A stretch of DNA of 64,000 nucleotides from Spirodela intermedia (lineage: Eukaryota > Streptophyta > Magnoliopsida > Alismatales > Araceae): positions 439,001 to 503,000 of the forward strand of contig LR746279.1 in the NCBI GenBank assembly GCA_902729315.2. Reading direction: 5' to 3'. Numbering within the stretch: position 1 is the first letter of the stretch; each line of letters starts with the position of its first letter. A program made the translations under genes and the position numbers. Of the stretch, positions 1 to 11,488 are shown piece after piece. Under the pieces are notes generated by a model. It was not told the origin of the DNA. It was given only the letters and a program-made list of their open reading frames with translations, and searched no databases.

Positions 1-1433
1 ATCTGCGCTGTTCTTGATTAATGACTCTCCCTGGAGCCGGGTTCTGACCGGGCCAGATTGGGGTTGACCCAGATGCGCCCGGAATAGAACGCTTGACCTT
101 GGAAACCAGATCAGAGCCCGGCCCTGGAAGCCGCACCCACCCAGATGGCGGCGAAGCTGGCTGACGATCCTACTTGGTCTCCGGGGAAAATTCTTTCACT
201 GGAGCCATCATCATCATCATCTCAAGCTCGCAATCCATACAAACCTCTCACACTAGCCACAACATCCATCATAATCTACCCTGACTATGGTATCTGTATG
301 TTCCTTGTTCATCTAAAATCTCTCTCTGATCTTTGAGTGGCCTACCTCTCTCTGAATTTCGCACCCATTTAGTCTGAAAAATTTAGTCTCCAATAAATAT
401 GTTATTACATAGAGTCAATATGTACTGAAGGGTATGGCAGAAATAGAAAATTGATATGGATGTATTATCTCATAGATTTACGTTGAATCTTGCTCGAGAT
501 GGATGATGATCTACCACCACAACCTCGCGTTGCAGGAGAGATACAAGCTCGCAAGCATTATCTTTCTCCACTTCCAGCATGTGCACCCGCTCGGAAGTAG
601 TGGTAAACCTCTTCTAGCAAATTTCTTATGTCTTGGGCGTTGTGCACACCCACAAATTCATAGAGTGTAATTTGTTAATCATCCCACATCCTCTCCATTT
701 CGATATATCATATCCACTTGATCGGAGGGTGAGCATTGAAGTCGTTACCTAGGTACAAAAGGTCTTTGAATCACCAAAAATGTGCATAATACTCACATGT
801 CATGTCATCCATTGAGTATTTTTTCCACTTTTGCTCTCTACTACGTTGCTATATTACGCACCGATTAATGATGTGATACATTTTCATCAATTATCTAATA
901 GATCCTCCTTGCTGCCCACATATCGTTTCAAAACTGAAATCTAGAATGTTTATCACTTAGGTAGATGCAAGTGATAGTCTAATTGACTTATCATGTCTAT
1001 AATGTTGCACATGACACCAGACAATTACGCCTCTTGCTTCCAAATAATAGTGTTACGCACTAGTAAATGGTCCATTGCAATCTTATAAGAGATGAATGAT
1101 TATCACCATATCGGTATAATGTTGTTACTTTATGGGTCCAAACCAGGTACAAGGACAATTACCATGAACATAAATTTAATTTAGATTTACTCGTGTATTA
1201 AATCTGTATTTGAATGTTAGCATATTTGTATAAATAGGACAATGAAAGATAGTTTAAGAGCGAATCAAGTAGATCCTATTCATCAATATCTTTTCTTATC
1301 AATAAAACCCTAAACCAACGACAATCAATGAACATTACGAGTAATGAAAGTCAAATTTTGATGAAAATGTTGACAATTTTTTGCCTACTGGGAAACGTGT
1401 AAGCAAGAAATTCACATGTTCCATTACACAAGT
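1..1433. other. Intergenic stretch, no gene recognised
   Basis: I see no convincing coding sequence here. The short open frame near 145-336 has no recognisable domain and low-complexity content. Around 1140-1320 there is AT-rich sequence with a TATA-like element (TATAAATAGGAC near 1229) and an AATAAA about 75 bases further on, the layout of a plant LTR. I could not find matching ends or target duplications, so this is only a suspicion. Confidence 0.4.
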
Positions 1434-1670
1434 GACATCTAATTTACTGTCAGTCACTAATATCTCTAAATTATTAATTTTCTCACACTACACTTACTGA
1501 GCTCAAGAAAACTAACACAGCAATCTGCGTAAACAAAATAGGAAAAATTTCCATCTAATTTACCATCATTTATTGGTATACTCGGATCATTAATCTTCTC
1601 GCACCATACTTACCGAGCTCAAGCAAACTAAGACAGTAATCCACGTGAACAATATACGAAAAATCTCCAT
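1434..1670. repeat. Two-copy ~118-bp tandem duplication downstream of the NAC gene
   Basis: Bases 1434-1552 and 1553-1670 are two diverged copies of one unit. Both start with ATCTAATTTAC, share a TTACTGAGCTCAAG / TTACCGAGCTCAAG core, and end in a GAAAAAT(T/C)TCC motif. The second copy ends just before the stop codon of the minus-strand NAC gene at 1691, so the duplication lies in its presumed 3' UTR or immediate downstream flank. Confidence 0.7.
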
Positions 1671-1690
1671 GAGGGCGATTCCCTCTGGAG

Positions 1691-2395
1691 TCAACCCGAC
1701 ATCCAGTAGCCGTCCAGGTCAACGCAATGCTGGATCTGCTGAAACCTGACCCGGCCGTCATCCGCATTGATATCGGTGAGCCCTGCAGGACGCGGCGTGC
1801 CGCCGACAACATGCAGCTGAGGAAGCGCCGTGGGTAAACGCGGGACGTGTTGCGCCGCGCTAGGCGCCGGCAGAAGCGCCGCCGTCGTGGCCGCATAGCT
1901 CCACTGAGAACGGGAGAGGCAGTCCATGGAGGAGCCCCCGCAGAGCCCCGTCGTCAACCCCACGAGATCAGCGTAAGTCCAGCCGATGCCGCCGATGTTG
2001 TGGTGGAGGAGTTGGTCGCCCTTTGTCCCCAGAGACATGGCGTGTGCTGTCATCCCGAGGCGCGACTGGTTCGTGGGAGACTTCTTCACCTCCGACCTCT
2101 TCTTGAAGAGTCGACAGACTACCCATTCATCCTGCAGAAACCAAGGGGAGCCTCCGGTCATTACTACTTGTACACGGAATGAAGATGACTTCCGTGTGGC
2201 GTTGTGTTCATCCTGTAATATTTATTCATTTTATATCCAGGAGATGAGAATTCGAAACGGGGGAATTTAACATCATTCATCGCTGTTCATTACTCGTCTT
2301 TATGTGGAAGCAAAATGATCCAGGGGCTAATCGTAGGGCTCATGCATGCATGTGGAACGCCTCTGAGGCCAGGTCTGCGGGGGGAGGGAGGGGTG

Positions 2396-2431
<36 letters not shown>

Positions 2432-3238
2432 GGGGAGGAAGCATGTTGGCTCAACTACATTAATCTAGGTATTAGAGGGAAAAAGTGTAAGATTTCCACT
2501 GACATTTCTATTCTTGGAGGTAGATTTGGGCAGTAGGCGGTACTCGTGCATGACCCAGTTTGTCTTCTCCCCGCGAGGAGCCCTCCCCTTGTAGAAGACG
2601 AGCGTCTTCTTCATTCCGACGAGCTCCAGCGATGTGGCGCCGCTAAATATCTCCTTGTCCTTGCCGGTGGTCTTCCAGTACCCGGCCTCAGTCGCCCTGT
2701 TCCTCCGAACACCGGTGGGGTACTTCCTGTCCTGCAGGCTGAAGAAGTACCACTCCTTCTCCCCCATCTTTGCCTTCCCTGTCCATTGACAACACCTTCG
2801 TTAAGACCACAAATCCAGCCGCTTCGAAGTCATCGTTTTACATCGGAGAACACGAGAGATACGGGATGAGTCCAAGAAACCTAGTAACGCTACCCAAATC
2901 TTGTGAAAAATTCTGACAGTTTCTCTTGCCGAGGTTATGATCCTCGGGAACCAACATACAGGGAAACATAGTGGGATTATTTTTCCTCGGGCGCCGACAT
3001 GCAGGTAGATCTAAACAAATTAAGAAACAGCTTCTGAGGCGGTACCTGGTAGATCCCATGGTTCGCATCTGTTGAGGTCGACGTCGGCGATGGCTCTTCC
3101 TGTGAAACCACTGTCGGAGACCTTGTGGACAAGGTAATGCAAGAGGAGCTCTTCATCAGTCGGGTGAAATCTAAAACCGGGGGGAAGAGAATGAGTCTCC
3201 CCTTCACTCGCTCCTCCCGTCGTCAACTTGGAATTCAT
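1691..3238 (-). CDS. NAC-domain transcription factor (NAM/CUC/ORE1-like group)
   Basis: Three exons on the minus strand, 3238-3046, 2778-2504 and 2131-1691, give 302 residues. All introns are GT-AG and the phases join cleanly. The N-terminal NAC domain (about residues 18-167) has subdomain A ([13 protein letters not shown]), the MGEKEWYFF block, the DNA-contact region [11 protein letters not shown] (97-107), WVMHEYRL and [11 protein letters not shown] (157-167). The intron positions are the usual ones for NAC genes. The C-terminal third is a diverse activation-type region with no recognisable domain. NAC proteins bind DNA as dimers in the nucleus and control organ boundaries, senescence or stress. 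The [15 protein letters not shown]-type block points to the CUC/NAC100/ORE1 side of the family, but I cannot pick the subgroup safely. One oddity is Thr101 where most members have Ala (WKATGKD). Intron 2 carries a CT tract on the sense strand. Confidence 0.93.
2399..2428. repeat. (GA)n microsatellite in NAC intron 2
   Basis: An uninterrupted GA run on the plus strand, so it reads CT in the sense of the minus-strand NAC gene. It lies inside intron 2, about 105 bases downstream of the exon 2 donor. Confidence 0.9.
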
Positions 3239-4236
3239 TTGAACCTTCAGTATGGAGTACTGAGAGCTCTAGAGGGCTTGGATTCGAAGAAAGTGAGCTC
3301 TTATCAGAGACTTCAACCAACACCTCATACAGAAGAAAAACAAGGAGCTGCCGAGCATCGATCAGCACGGTTCATGAGCAAGAGCTGTCCTTTGGAAGAG
3401 AGACAAACAAGGAGCTGCCGAGCGTCCACGATCTACAAGGTACGTATTAACCAGGAAAAGGAGGGAAGAAAACAGAAGAAAAATGGAAAAAACCCTCGTG
3501 GGTCGTCATCTGCATGAAGCTAGGTAACTGGGGATGAGGAGATAAAGCCCTCACATCTTGGACCTGACGCTGTGGGATCGTAGTTTGGCGGAGAGGAAAC
3601 CCCACTGAGCTCCTTTGACGAGGCTTGTCGTGCTGCGAGGCGGCTCCAGGAAAGGTGAAGCCCCGAAAGTGTCGATGGAGATGGAAAATGATTGTGCAGA
3701 GGCTATGGATCCTTCTTGGAGGATCGGGATTTAAGCTGAAAGTTCTCAGAGAGAGGGAGAGAGAGAGACGAAGGCAGTCTTTCACACGTCCGAACATTTT
3801 TAGGGTCGTCCTTCAGAAGATGCCAGATTCTCTCCCCGTGTCTACAGTGCATTCACCAAACGATCCCTATTCACGGTGCACTGTCGCTTTGAAAGAAACA
3901 TGGTATTTACGTAGTTATCAACAAAAATAGATCTATTTTCAAAACAATGTCGCTTGCAAAAAAAAAGAGGAAGACCACCCTCCGTCGCATAGCAATGTAG
4001 TCAACCATCGCCACGTGCGTGGCCCCGCTGGCGCGTGGGATCCGTTGGTGGGTCCCGCCTGACCACGTGATCAATTCGACCGTCCAAGCGGTCAGTCGAC
4101 TGTGCGCTGCGCCGGCGATTAAAGATAACCGGAAGAGAACAAAAACCGCTTCCCGGTTTTCAGGACGGACGCCTCCTCTCCCGCAGGTCCTTCGGCTCCC
4201 CCCATTTTTCCCGGGAGTCCGCGCCTTGGCATGCAG
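3239..4236. other. Upstream flank of the NAC gene, no gene recognised
   Basis: This is the presumed promoter and 5' leader of the minus-strand NAC gene. The open frames here are short, overlap on both strands and have no recognisable domain. A short repeat of the phrase AAGGAGCTGCCGAGC occurs at about 3340 and 3410. A GAGAGGGAGAGAGAG run sits near 3751. Confidence 0.4.
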
Positions 4237-4295
4237 CTCTCTCTCTCTCTCTCTCTCGCTCTCTCTCGCTCTGCCTTGCACTCTCTCTAGCTCTT

Positions 4296-4362
<67 letters not shown>
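4237..4362. repeat. (CT)n microsatellite, interrupted
   Basis: A pyrimidine dinucleotide tract, mostly CT, with a few GCTC/GCAC interruptions in the first half and a pure CT run of about 70 bases in the second. It is followed by an ATATATAGATATATCTATC stretch. It accounts for the Ser-Leu and Arg-Glu open frames on both strands. Confidence 0.95.
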
Positions 4363-4364
<2 letters not shown>

Positions 4365-5865
4365 GTATATATATAGATATATATATCTATCTATCCATCG
4401 TTCTGTGTTTCTGGACCATATAAGATCCGGACTTAACCTGGGTAATTGACTGATTTGGTGTTCCTCTGGAGAGTAGACGCACGGTTGGACGATATCACTG
4501 CATGTTCTATGTATGACGGCATCGTCTGAATGCCGAGCTCTTGAGAAGGCAGAAGACGAATCGGATGAGCAAAAAGCCCATTCCTTCTCGAGAAATCGAG
4601 ACATCAGGGAGAAATATATTGCATTCGATGAATAGACGACGTGTTCTGATGACGAGGAACATCCTAAGCCTAAATTGATGTTGTTTTAGAAATAAATGAA
4701 TACACAGATTTAATATGTCCGTAAGCTCTATGGCACTCGACTGGCAGAATCACAAACCCAGCGAGGGGAAGTTTATCAAGTATCCGCCGCCCTCGTTCGT
4801 CTCCCGTTTACTTCCTCGCATTTCATACCACAAGTTCATGTCAATTTCATTCCATGTTGTCGCAATTTTGGTATTTCGTCTTGCAAAGAACCGGTTTCAT
4901 CACTCGAACAAGTTTTAGAATCTTAGACTTGGATTAAGCGATTTTAAACTGACGCTCTGGTCGATGTAAGCGAATTCTTTTGCCCGGTAATCGAATTTGA
5001 GCGTCGTTGTGAGTCAGGATCAGGAGCGTCCTATTAGCCCGATTCTTTCGTCCCATAAAATAAGCTGTTTCTCCGTAAACTCACGTTGGAAGCCCCTGTA
5101 AGGACTCATAATCTTATATTTTCTGCCGAACCTTCTTCCAGACTATGCGAGACATGAAACCAGTCAACGTCCCCATCGGATCGCATGGCATCGTAAAAGG
5201 ACCCTACCCCTTACCAGTCCTCTTCTTCTTCTTCTTCCGGCGCCTCCTCATCTTCACCAGCTTCTTCCTCTAGAAGTTTGCGACGGAGCGGGTAGGAACC
5301 GTACGTAATGGTTGTTCTAGTCCGTCATCCCGCCGATGTCTCTGTCCATGGTGTGGTCGAGCCAGCAGCCCTTCACCAACTCCTGAGTCACCTCCTTCAC
5401 CAAACATCCCTACACCCAAAACCGATAAGAACCTCCAGCTCTTCTTCATAGCCCCACTGCTATGAAGAAGAGGAAGCTTCTCCGTCTCTCCTCCACCGTC
5501 TTTGGTTCTCCTCTGGATTAGAGCGGATGAGAACAAAGAAAACCGTAGTGAATAGGCGTTGCATCGCTTTAGACTAACCAAAACCAAGGTTAAAACGAAA
5601 TAATTGATCATATTGGCCCCCTAAATCCGTGATCAAGCACAGAGAGAAGGGTAGACTAGGGGATTCCATGAGACATAGTAACCATCTGGCAAGGCACCAA
5701 ACCTGCTAGGCATTGAACTCGGGTCTTGTCTCTTTCGTTATATTTAATGGATTCGGTGTCAGCTGCCCATCCAACCCCACGTCATGTAAAGAAGAAATCT
5801 GGGTAATGATATTATAAAAAGTGATTAGCCCCCCGTGGCAAAATGACAAGTAAGCATGGCCTGGA
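4363..5865. other. Intergenic stretch, no gene recognised
   Basis: I see no gene that I can support. A minus-strand open frame at 5270-5611 contains a tract of CTT-derived codons and no family signature. A CTT-rich run (5222-5240) is present. Nothing else stands out. Confidence 0.4.
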
Positions 5866-6962
5866 ACATAACTATCATGAAACAACCGGACCGCGATCGA
5901 CGGTGATGAGAGAACTGATATCGCGAGACTCCTTTTCTTTGATCAAGGGACCAGGCTTGGAGTTCAATCAGACGGGAACAGAAGTCAGTCAACAGACCGA
6001 CAAAAAAACAAGCATGCCCAACGACTTATCTGTTCTTCTCCTTAGAAAGAATGGCGGAGAAAATGAATAAAAATGGAAGAACGAAACTACCGTCGCTTTG
6101 CCTTTCTAAGCTCGAGCTTGTCCTACTTGTCGAAGCTCGACAATGACGAGAGAACTGATATCGCGAGAGTCCTCTTCGTTGATCGAGGGAGCGGGGGTGG
6201 GGTCTTATCAGCCGGGAATATATCGTCAGTCAACAGTTCTACAAAAACACGCATTTTCCAACGACTTATTCGTCCATCTCCTGAGAAAAAATGGTGGAGA
6301 CAATAAATAAAATGAAAGAACGAAGCTACAATCGCCCTGCCTTTCTAAGCTCGACAGTGATGAGAGGAGTGATATCGCGAGAGTCCTCTTCGTTGATCGA
6401 GGGAGCAGGCGTGGGGTCCTATCAGCCGGGAACAGATTGTCACTCAATAGATTCAAAAAGCCACGCATTTTCAAAGACTAATTCGTTCGTCTCCAGACAA
6501 GAATGGCGGAGAAAATGAATAAAAATGGAAGATCGAAGCTATAATCGTCTTACCTTTCTAAGATCGACAGTGATCAGAGTAGTGATATCGCGAGATTCCT
6601 CTTCGTCCATCCAGGGAACAGGTAGGGATTCTATCAGCCGGGAACCGATTCCTAGTCAACAGATCCACAATGACACGCATTTCCAACGACCGATTCGTTC
6701 ATCTCCAGAGAAGAATGGCGGAGAAAAGAAATAAAAACCGAAGATCGAAGCTACAATCGTCCTACCCTTCTAAGATCGACAGAGATCAGAGTAGTGATAT
6801 CGCGAGATTCCTTTTCGTTGATCGAGGGAGCAGGCGGGGGTTCTATCAGCCGGGAACAGATCGCCGGTCCACAGATCCACAATGGCACGCATTTCCAACG
6901 ACCGATTCGTTCATCTCCAGAGAGGGATGGCGAAGAAAATAAATAAAAATGGAAGATCGAAG
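5866..6962. repeat. ~213-bp tandem array (about five copies) abutting the PADRE gene's stop codon
   Basis: The landmark GATATCGCGAGA starts at 5917, 6157, 6371, 6584 and 6796, giving periods of 240, 214, 213 and 212. Each unit runs: GAAGATCGAAGCTACAATCG, then a TTTCTAAGATCGACAG phrase, GATATCGCGAGA, TCTTCGTTGATCGAGGGA, TATCAGCCGGGAAC, a CAACGAC...TTCGT block and GGCGGAGAAAATGAATAAA. The last unit start (about 6949) runs directly into the 3' end of the PADRE coding sequence, and every copy carries a diverged version of those last ~25-30 coding bases plus stop. The youngest copies (C and D) look most alike. Confidence 0.9.
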
Positions 6963-7212
6963 CTACAATCGCCTCACGTTTCTGAGATCAAGTTTGCCCC
7001 CTAATCCTGATCCCACCCAACGCGGCAGTTCCTTGCTGCTGCTGCTGCTCCGGCTGCTCAGACTCCTCGCTGACCGCTCCGTCGATCTCTCCTCGATCGT
7101 GTCCAGGGACGGCCTCCATGGCCAGGCCCCCGACTGCGCCCTCCCGAGCAGGAACGCGTACCGCTCGGCGGCCGCCGGTTCTGCCGTGGCCTCGACGGAA
7201 ATCCGATCGACC

Positions 7213-7253
<41 letters not shown>

Positions 7254-7592
7254 AGAGGAGGAGAGCTTCCGAGTGACCACCACGCCGCCGCGGGCCACCG
7301 CAGTGAGCCGGGTCGCGAGCGTGGCGAGGTCGATGGCGGAGGCGCCGGAGTGGAAGACCGTGTGGGGGAGGAGAAAGTAGAGCTTGCCGGGCTCGAGCTG
7401 CTCGTCGAGGCCGTGGGGGCGAGCGCTCTGGGAGAGGAGCTGAGACGGGGAGAAGCACACCAGCTTAGACCGTTTTCCAATGACCTCCCTCACCGTCACC
7501 GGCCCGGAGAAATCCTGAACGTAGCCGCTGATGTGCACGACCCGGACCCCGTCGAAGTTGCCCCCCGTCCCGACGGAAAGCCTGCACCCCAT
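6963..7592 (-). CDS. PADRE (DUF4228) domain protein
   Basis: A single-exon gene of 209 residues. The start MGCRLSVGTGG is chosen because the MGxxxS-type N-terminus is characteristic of this family (a likely N-myristoylation signal, by inference). The longer open frame upstream runs through the CT microsatellite. Residues up to about 110 follow the PADRE pattern: VRVVHISGYVQDFSGPVTV, a VCFSPSQLL segment, LEPGKLYFLLP (the family's LxPGxxYFLLP signature) and a following Leu/Ala-rich helix. A Gly-Asp repeat of about seven units follows (7213-7254), then a basic Arg/Ser-rich tail. PADRE genes are plant-specific and often respond to pathogens or abiotic stress, and the biochemical role is unknown. 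A TATA-like TTTATATC lies at 7673-7680 on the minus strand. The 5' leader holds a sense-strand CT tract. Confidence 0.9.
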
Positions 7593-7608
7593 GCCACTCT
7601 CAACTGAT

Positions 7609-7610
<2 letters not shown>

Positions 7611-7640
<30 letters not shown>

Positions 7641-7647
7641 GAGAGAG
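7611..7647. repeat. (GA)n plus poly-G tract in the PADRE 5' leader
   Basis: A GA run followed by about eleven G and a further GAGAGAGGGAGAG. On the sense strand of the PADRE gene it reads as a CT/C-rich leader starting about 20 bases upstream of the ATG. Confidence 0.9.
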
Positions 7648-7672
7648 GGAGAGATTTGAGGCTGCTGTTTCC

Positions 7673-7680
7673 GATATAAA
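7673..7680 (-). promoter_or_regulatory. Candidate TATA box of the PADRE gene
   Basis: TTTATATC on the minus strand, about 80 bases upstream of the ATG. With a start site some 30 bases downstream, the leader would be about 50 nt and would contain the CT/C tract. The assignment rests on position only. Confidence 0.45.
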
Positions 7681-7866
7681 GAGGGAGACGTGTGAAGAAG
7701 GAAGGGATGGTCGGGATGATTATAGCAATTGAGAAGCAGACAGACGCAAGGAAGAATACATAGGGGGTGGTTCATCCCAAGACGAAGGGAGTCGATGACA
7801 CCTGTCATAGACTGTTTCTACCTGATTGTCCACAACGTATGACTGCCGCCGTCTAAATTATAGTAG

Positions 7867-7867
<1 letters not shown>

Positions 7868-7912
<45 letters not shown>
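7868..7912. repeat. (CT)n microsatellite
   Basis: A pure CT run of about 45 bases upstream of the PADRE gene, in an otherwise featureless intergenic stretch. Confidence 0.95.
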
Positions 7913-7915
<3 letters not shown>

Positions 7916-8225
7916 TGATTAATAAATAAACTCGATAGTTCGGGACCTGATCTTTTCCAAGCTCGGAAGCTTCGTAAGAAAAAATTGCATCGCTGTTCAC
8001 CTGCAACCGTCATCTCGGAGAAGCTCCAATTACAAATCTAGCGAATCATTTAGTATTGCAATAAAATGGCCAATTCGACCGTCACGATGGCACTCAATTT
8101 CTTCGGAAGCTAGATAATGTCAGTTTATGACTGTGACTTATAGACACGGCTCGAAGTGGGTCTCGATCATTTCGCATGGTGGCGTGTATTCAGGTTCTAT
8201 CATGGGCTTGCGAGACAAGTCAGGG

Positions 8226-8391
8226 TTATTTATACGGCCGTCATGAGATCCGACCAGACCCATCGACATAATAACCATATTAGACAAGAAATATTAAGAT
8301 AAAATTAAAAGACATGTGCCCATTCTCTAAACTTGTCTAATTAACTTCTTGTGGACCAGGGCAGTGTTCACAACCATGTTATCAAAGGTTT
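8226..8391 (+). repeat. Dispersed ~165-bp repeat, copy 1
   Basis: This segment aligns with 18119-18285 through shared phrases including ATAACCATATTAGA, AAGAAATATTAAG, AAAATTAAAAGACATG, GCCCATTCT and CATGTTAT, at roughly three-quarters identity or better over the core. I do not recognise the family. It ends directly before the giant CT tract. Confidence 0.75.
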
Positions 8392-8400
8392 AAGAGGACT

Positions 8401-8903
<503 letters not shown>

Positions 8904-8930
8904 CTCTGGTTCGCTCTCTCTAACGAGTAT

Positions 8931-10920
8931 ACCTATCTACACAGTAAACAGTACGATCCCTCTCCCCTCCTCGAAATATGTATGTGTATTCATACAATTG
9001 AAGCAAATGAACCTAGTCTAAACCATAGCCTATTAACCTTCAGTTCCAGGAGCCCAACGTTACTTCAGAATGGCGCCTCTCGCCGCATAATCTCCGATTT
9101 TTTAGATAATTACGTCAATAGCCGGTGAAATATGTGGGCGGGTAGCACGTCCTCCAATTTACCTGCTGCCAGTTCTTTAACCTGGCGACAGCTTTTCCAA
9201 CCTTTGGAAAACATCCTCCGACAAGAATCCGAGGACCAAGATGATACGGGATGGACTATTTTGCTGAAAATACATAGGATTTCTCGCTGATGGGATGATA
9301 TGTGCGAGATCCACAGTCAACGGTTCACCCTAGAGGGCTATTCTAGTGAAGCCAAACCGAAGTCTTCGGATGTGTTCTCGGGCTGTGTTGTGAAAGCATT
9401 GCGATTCGCCACCACTGGTTGCTACAGACAGTGAGAGAAAGAGAGAGGGAGAGAGTGGATAGCGGACCATTTCTCCCCGGCGATGTCCTGGGATTTGGCG
9501 TGTGGCAGGTTCATTGTTTCCAAAACAACGTGGAAATAGGAAGGGGTTTGTCTCCTTCCATCATCAATGAGAATGACGGGATGGCAGTATCCAAAAGCCT
9601 TTTTCTTTTTCTCACAGTTCTCCTGGGACGACGTTCTCAAAGTTGCGTCAGGATTACGGTCTCCGAACGATTGTTGACTAGCTCTCTCTCTCTCTGCGAC
9701 TGTCAATTTAGTATTGATCGGCTCGAAATCAGTTCTCGGACTTTTCCCCAAATCCAGTAGATATCCCCGTCTCTTGTACCCTACCACTCAATGAGGAATC
9801 TTCAGGCCTCTTTGTTTCTAGAAAGAGGGAGAGAGAGAGAGAGTAGAGGAGGAAGAGGAAGAGGGACATGATGGCTATCGGCGACTAGCCAACTGTGGAC
9901 ACCGGAGAAGGGAGACACCAGCGCTAACGAGGACGGCAGAAGATGAGAATGACGACGGTAGTCCCCAGTTGAGTCACGTAAGCTGAAAGCAAGATCTTCT
10001 GCAGCGACCTCCTCCGGGAAGGTAGAAGAGGATTTTGCCGCCCTCTTCTCCCGTTGAGTTTCCACCGGCACACCGCGGTAAGTGGCGGTTGGCGGGGGGC
10101 CAGGTCAACGGCGACGTATCTCCTAAGTTACAGGCGCAGTCTCGTAAACCGTGGAGCGGGCAGACTCATCAAAGTCAGAATCGTTCCCTCGTGCCGCTGA
10201 CTCTTCTTTTTGTCCACGCGGAGATTACATCTTCCACAGCCTCTCGGAAGAGAAGGCACACCGGGCTGACATCTAAATCGTCAACGGGTTTAATCTTCAA
10301 AGTATATGAGCCATGATCGTTTGACACTACTCTACAAGGTGGATGGCATTAGCCGATTTTTTTACTACAGGCCTTTTTTTTTCTGAAATTTTATTGAGTC
10401 AACTAAATTATTAACAAATCTACTAATTATTTCAAGTGGCCTCCAAGAGGGAAATTATCATATTATTATTTGGTGCTTTGGGTTTTTTTAATTATCGTTA
10501 ACATATAATCTAACTCTGATAATGTCAAATTATTCTCATTATCTCACAACACAGTAATTATTTCGAGCAATGGACTAAAGTAAACTGATCAGAATTTTTT
10601 TGGTGAGTTGAAACTCCAACTAACAACAAAGCGACTAAACAAATATTCAGCTGATTTACCGAGAGTTATAACAAAAAAAAAATGACATATTTCCATGATA
10701 AATCGTAAGCATGAAGATTCGAAGGGGAAAATGCTATAATCTCTGCACTCTTAATTTTTTTGAAAAATAAATAAATCACAGGCGTTGGTGTTGATTGTCT
10801 AAAAAAGAGGAAGAAAGAGAGAGAATATCTTTAATTTATTTCATTTTTTACCAAGGTAGGAGTTCGGAAAATCCCCTTCGTCTCTTCCTGGTCAGCCTCC
10901 AGCTCGTACCCAGAGCACCC
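8931..10920. other. Intergenic stretch, no gene recognised
   Basis: I found no coding sequence with a recognisable family or consistent splice structure. Short GA/CT runs occur near 9430-9450, 9680-9695 and 9828-9842. From about 10370 to 10860 the sequence is AT-rich with poly-T and poly-A runs. The last part is the upstream region of the ORP gene. Confidence 0.45.
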
Positions 10921-10927
10921 ACCTGGC

Positions 10928-10935
10928 TATAAATA
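10928..10935 (+). promoter_or_regulatory. Candidate TATA box of the ORP4-like gene
   Basis: TATAAATA, followed about 25-45 bases later by a C/T-rich patch (CCCCTCCTCCCCCACCC). This is the usual layout of a plant core promoter with a Y patch. It would place transcription start near 10960 and leave a leader containing at least one intron. Confidence 0.6.
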
Positions 10936-11488
10936 ATCCCTCCAACTCACCCCTCCTCCCCCACCCCCAAGCGCAGCGTTACATCTGAGGGATCCGCCGT
11001 CTCCGCAGCCGAGGGTTGCCGCCGTTTTCCTCTTTTCCTCGGAGAAGATACCCCGAAATCGGGCCACCGATCGCCGGAGGAATGGTATTCCCTTCTCCAG
11101 TCAGATCGCCTTCTTCTTCGGATTTCCCGATCAGATTTTCGATTTCTTCTTCCGCTCCGCCTCGCTTACGATAAGGAAGTCTGGGCCAGCGGCGGAGTTG
11201 GTGGGGAGGTCGCCACTGACACGATCTGGGGAGCAATCGGTTCTCCCACAGCTCTTAGCAAAGGCTTATTTTGGCCACCGCCGCCGCTGCCGGATTCCTC
11301 CCCCGGGCAGGCGGCGGCCGTGGACGGCCCGAACGCCGGCATCTTCCTGCCACAGTTTCGATTTCATTCTCGCCCGATTTTAGGTTCATTGTTGTTGTTG
11401 ACGACCTAATGGTGACCTCGCGAGAGGAAGTCTGCTTGTTGCGCATGTCTTCTGCCTCATCTCGTTCGGCCATTTTTTGCCTGCCCAG

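Noticed and set aside
5270-5611. 113-residue minus-strand open frame
   Set aside because: No recognisable domain, partly made from CTT-repeat codons, and no supporting splice or promoter context.
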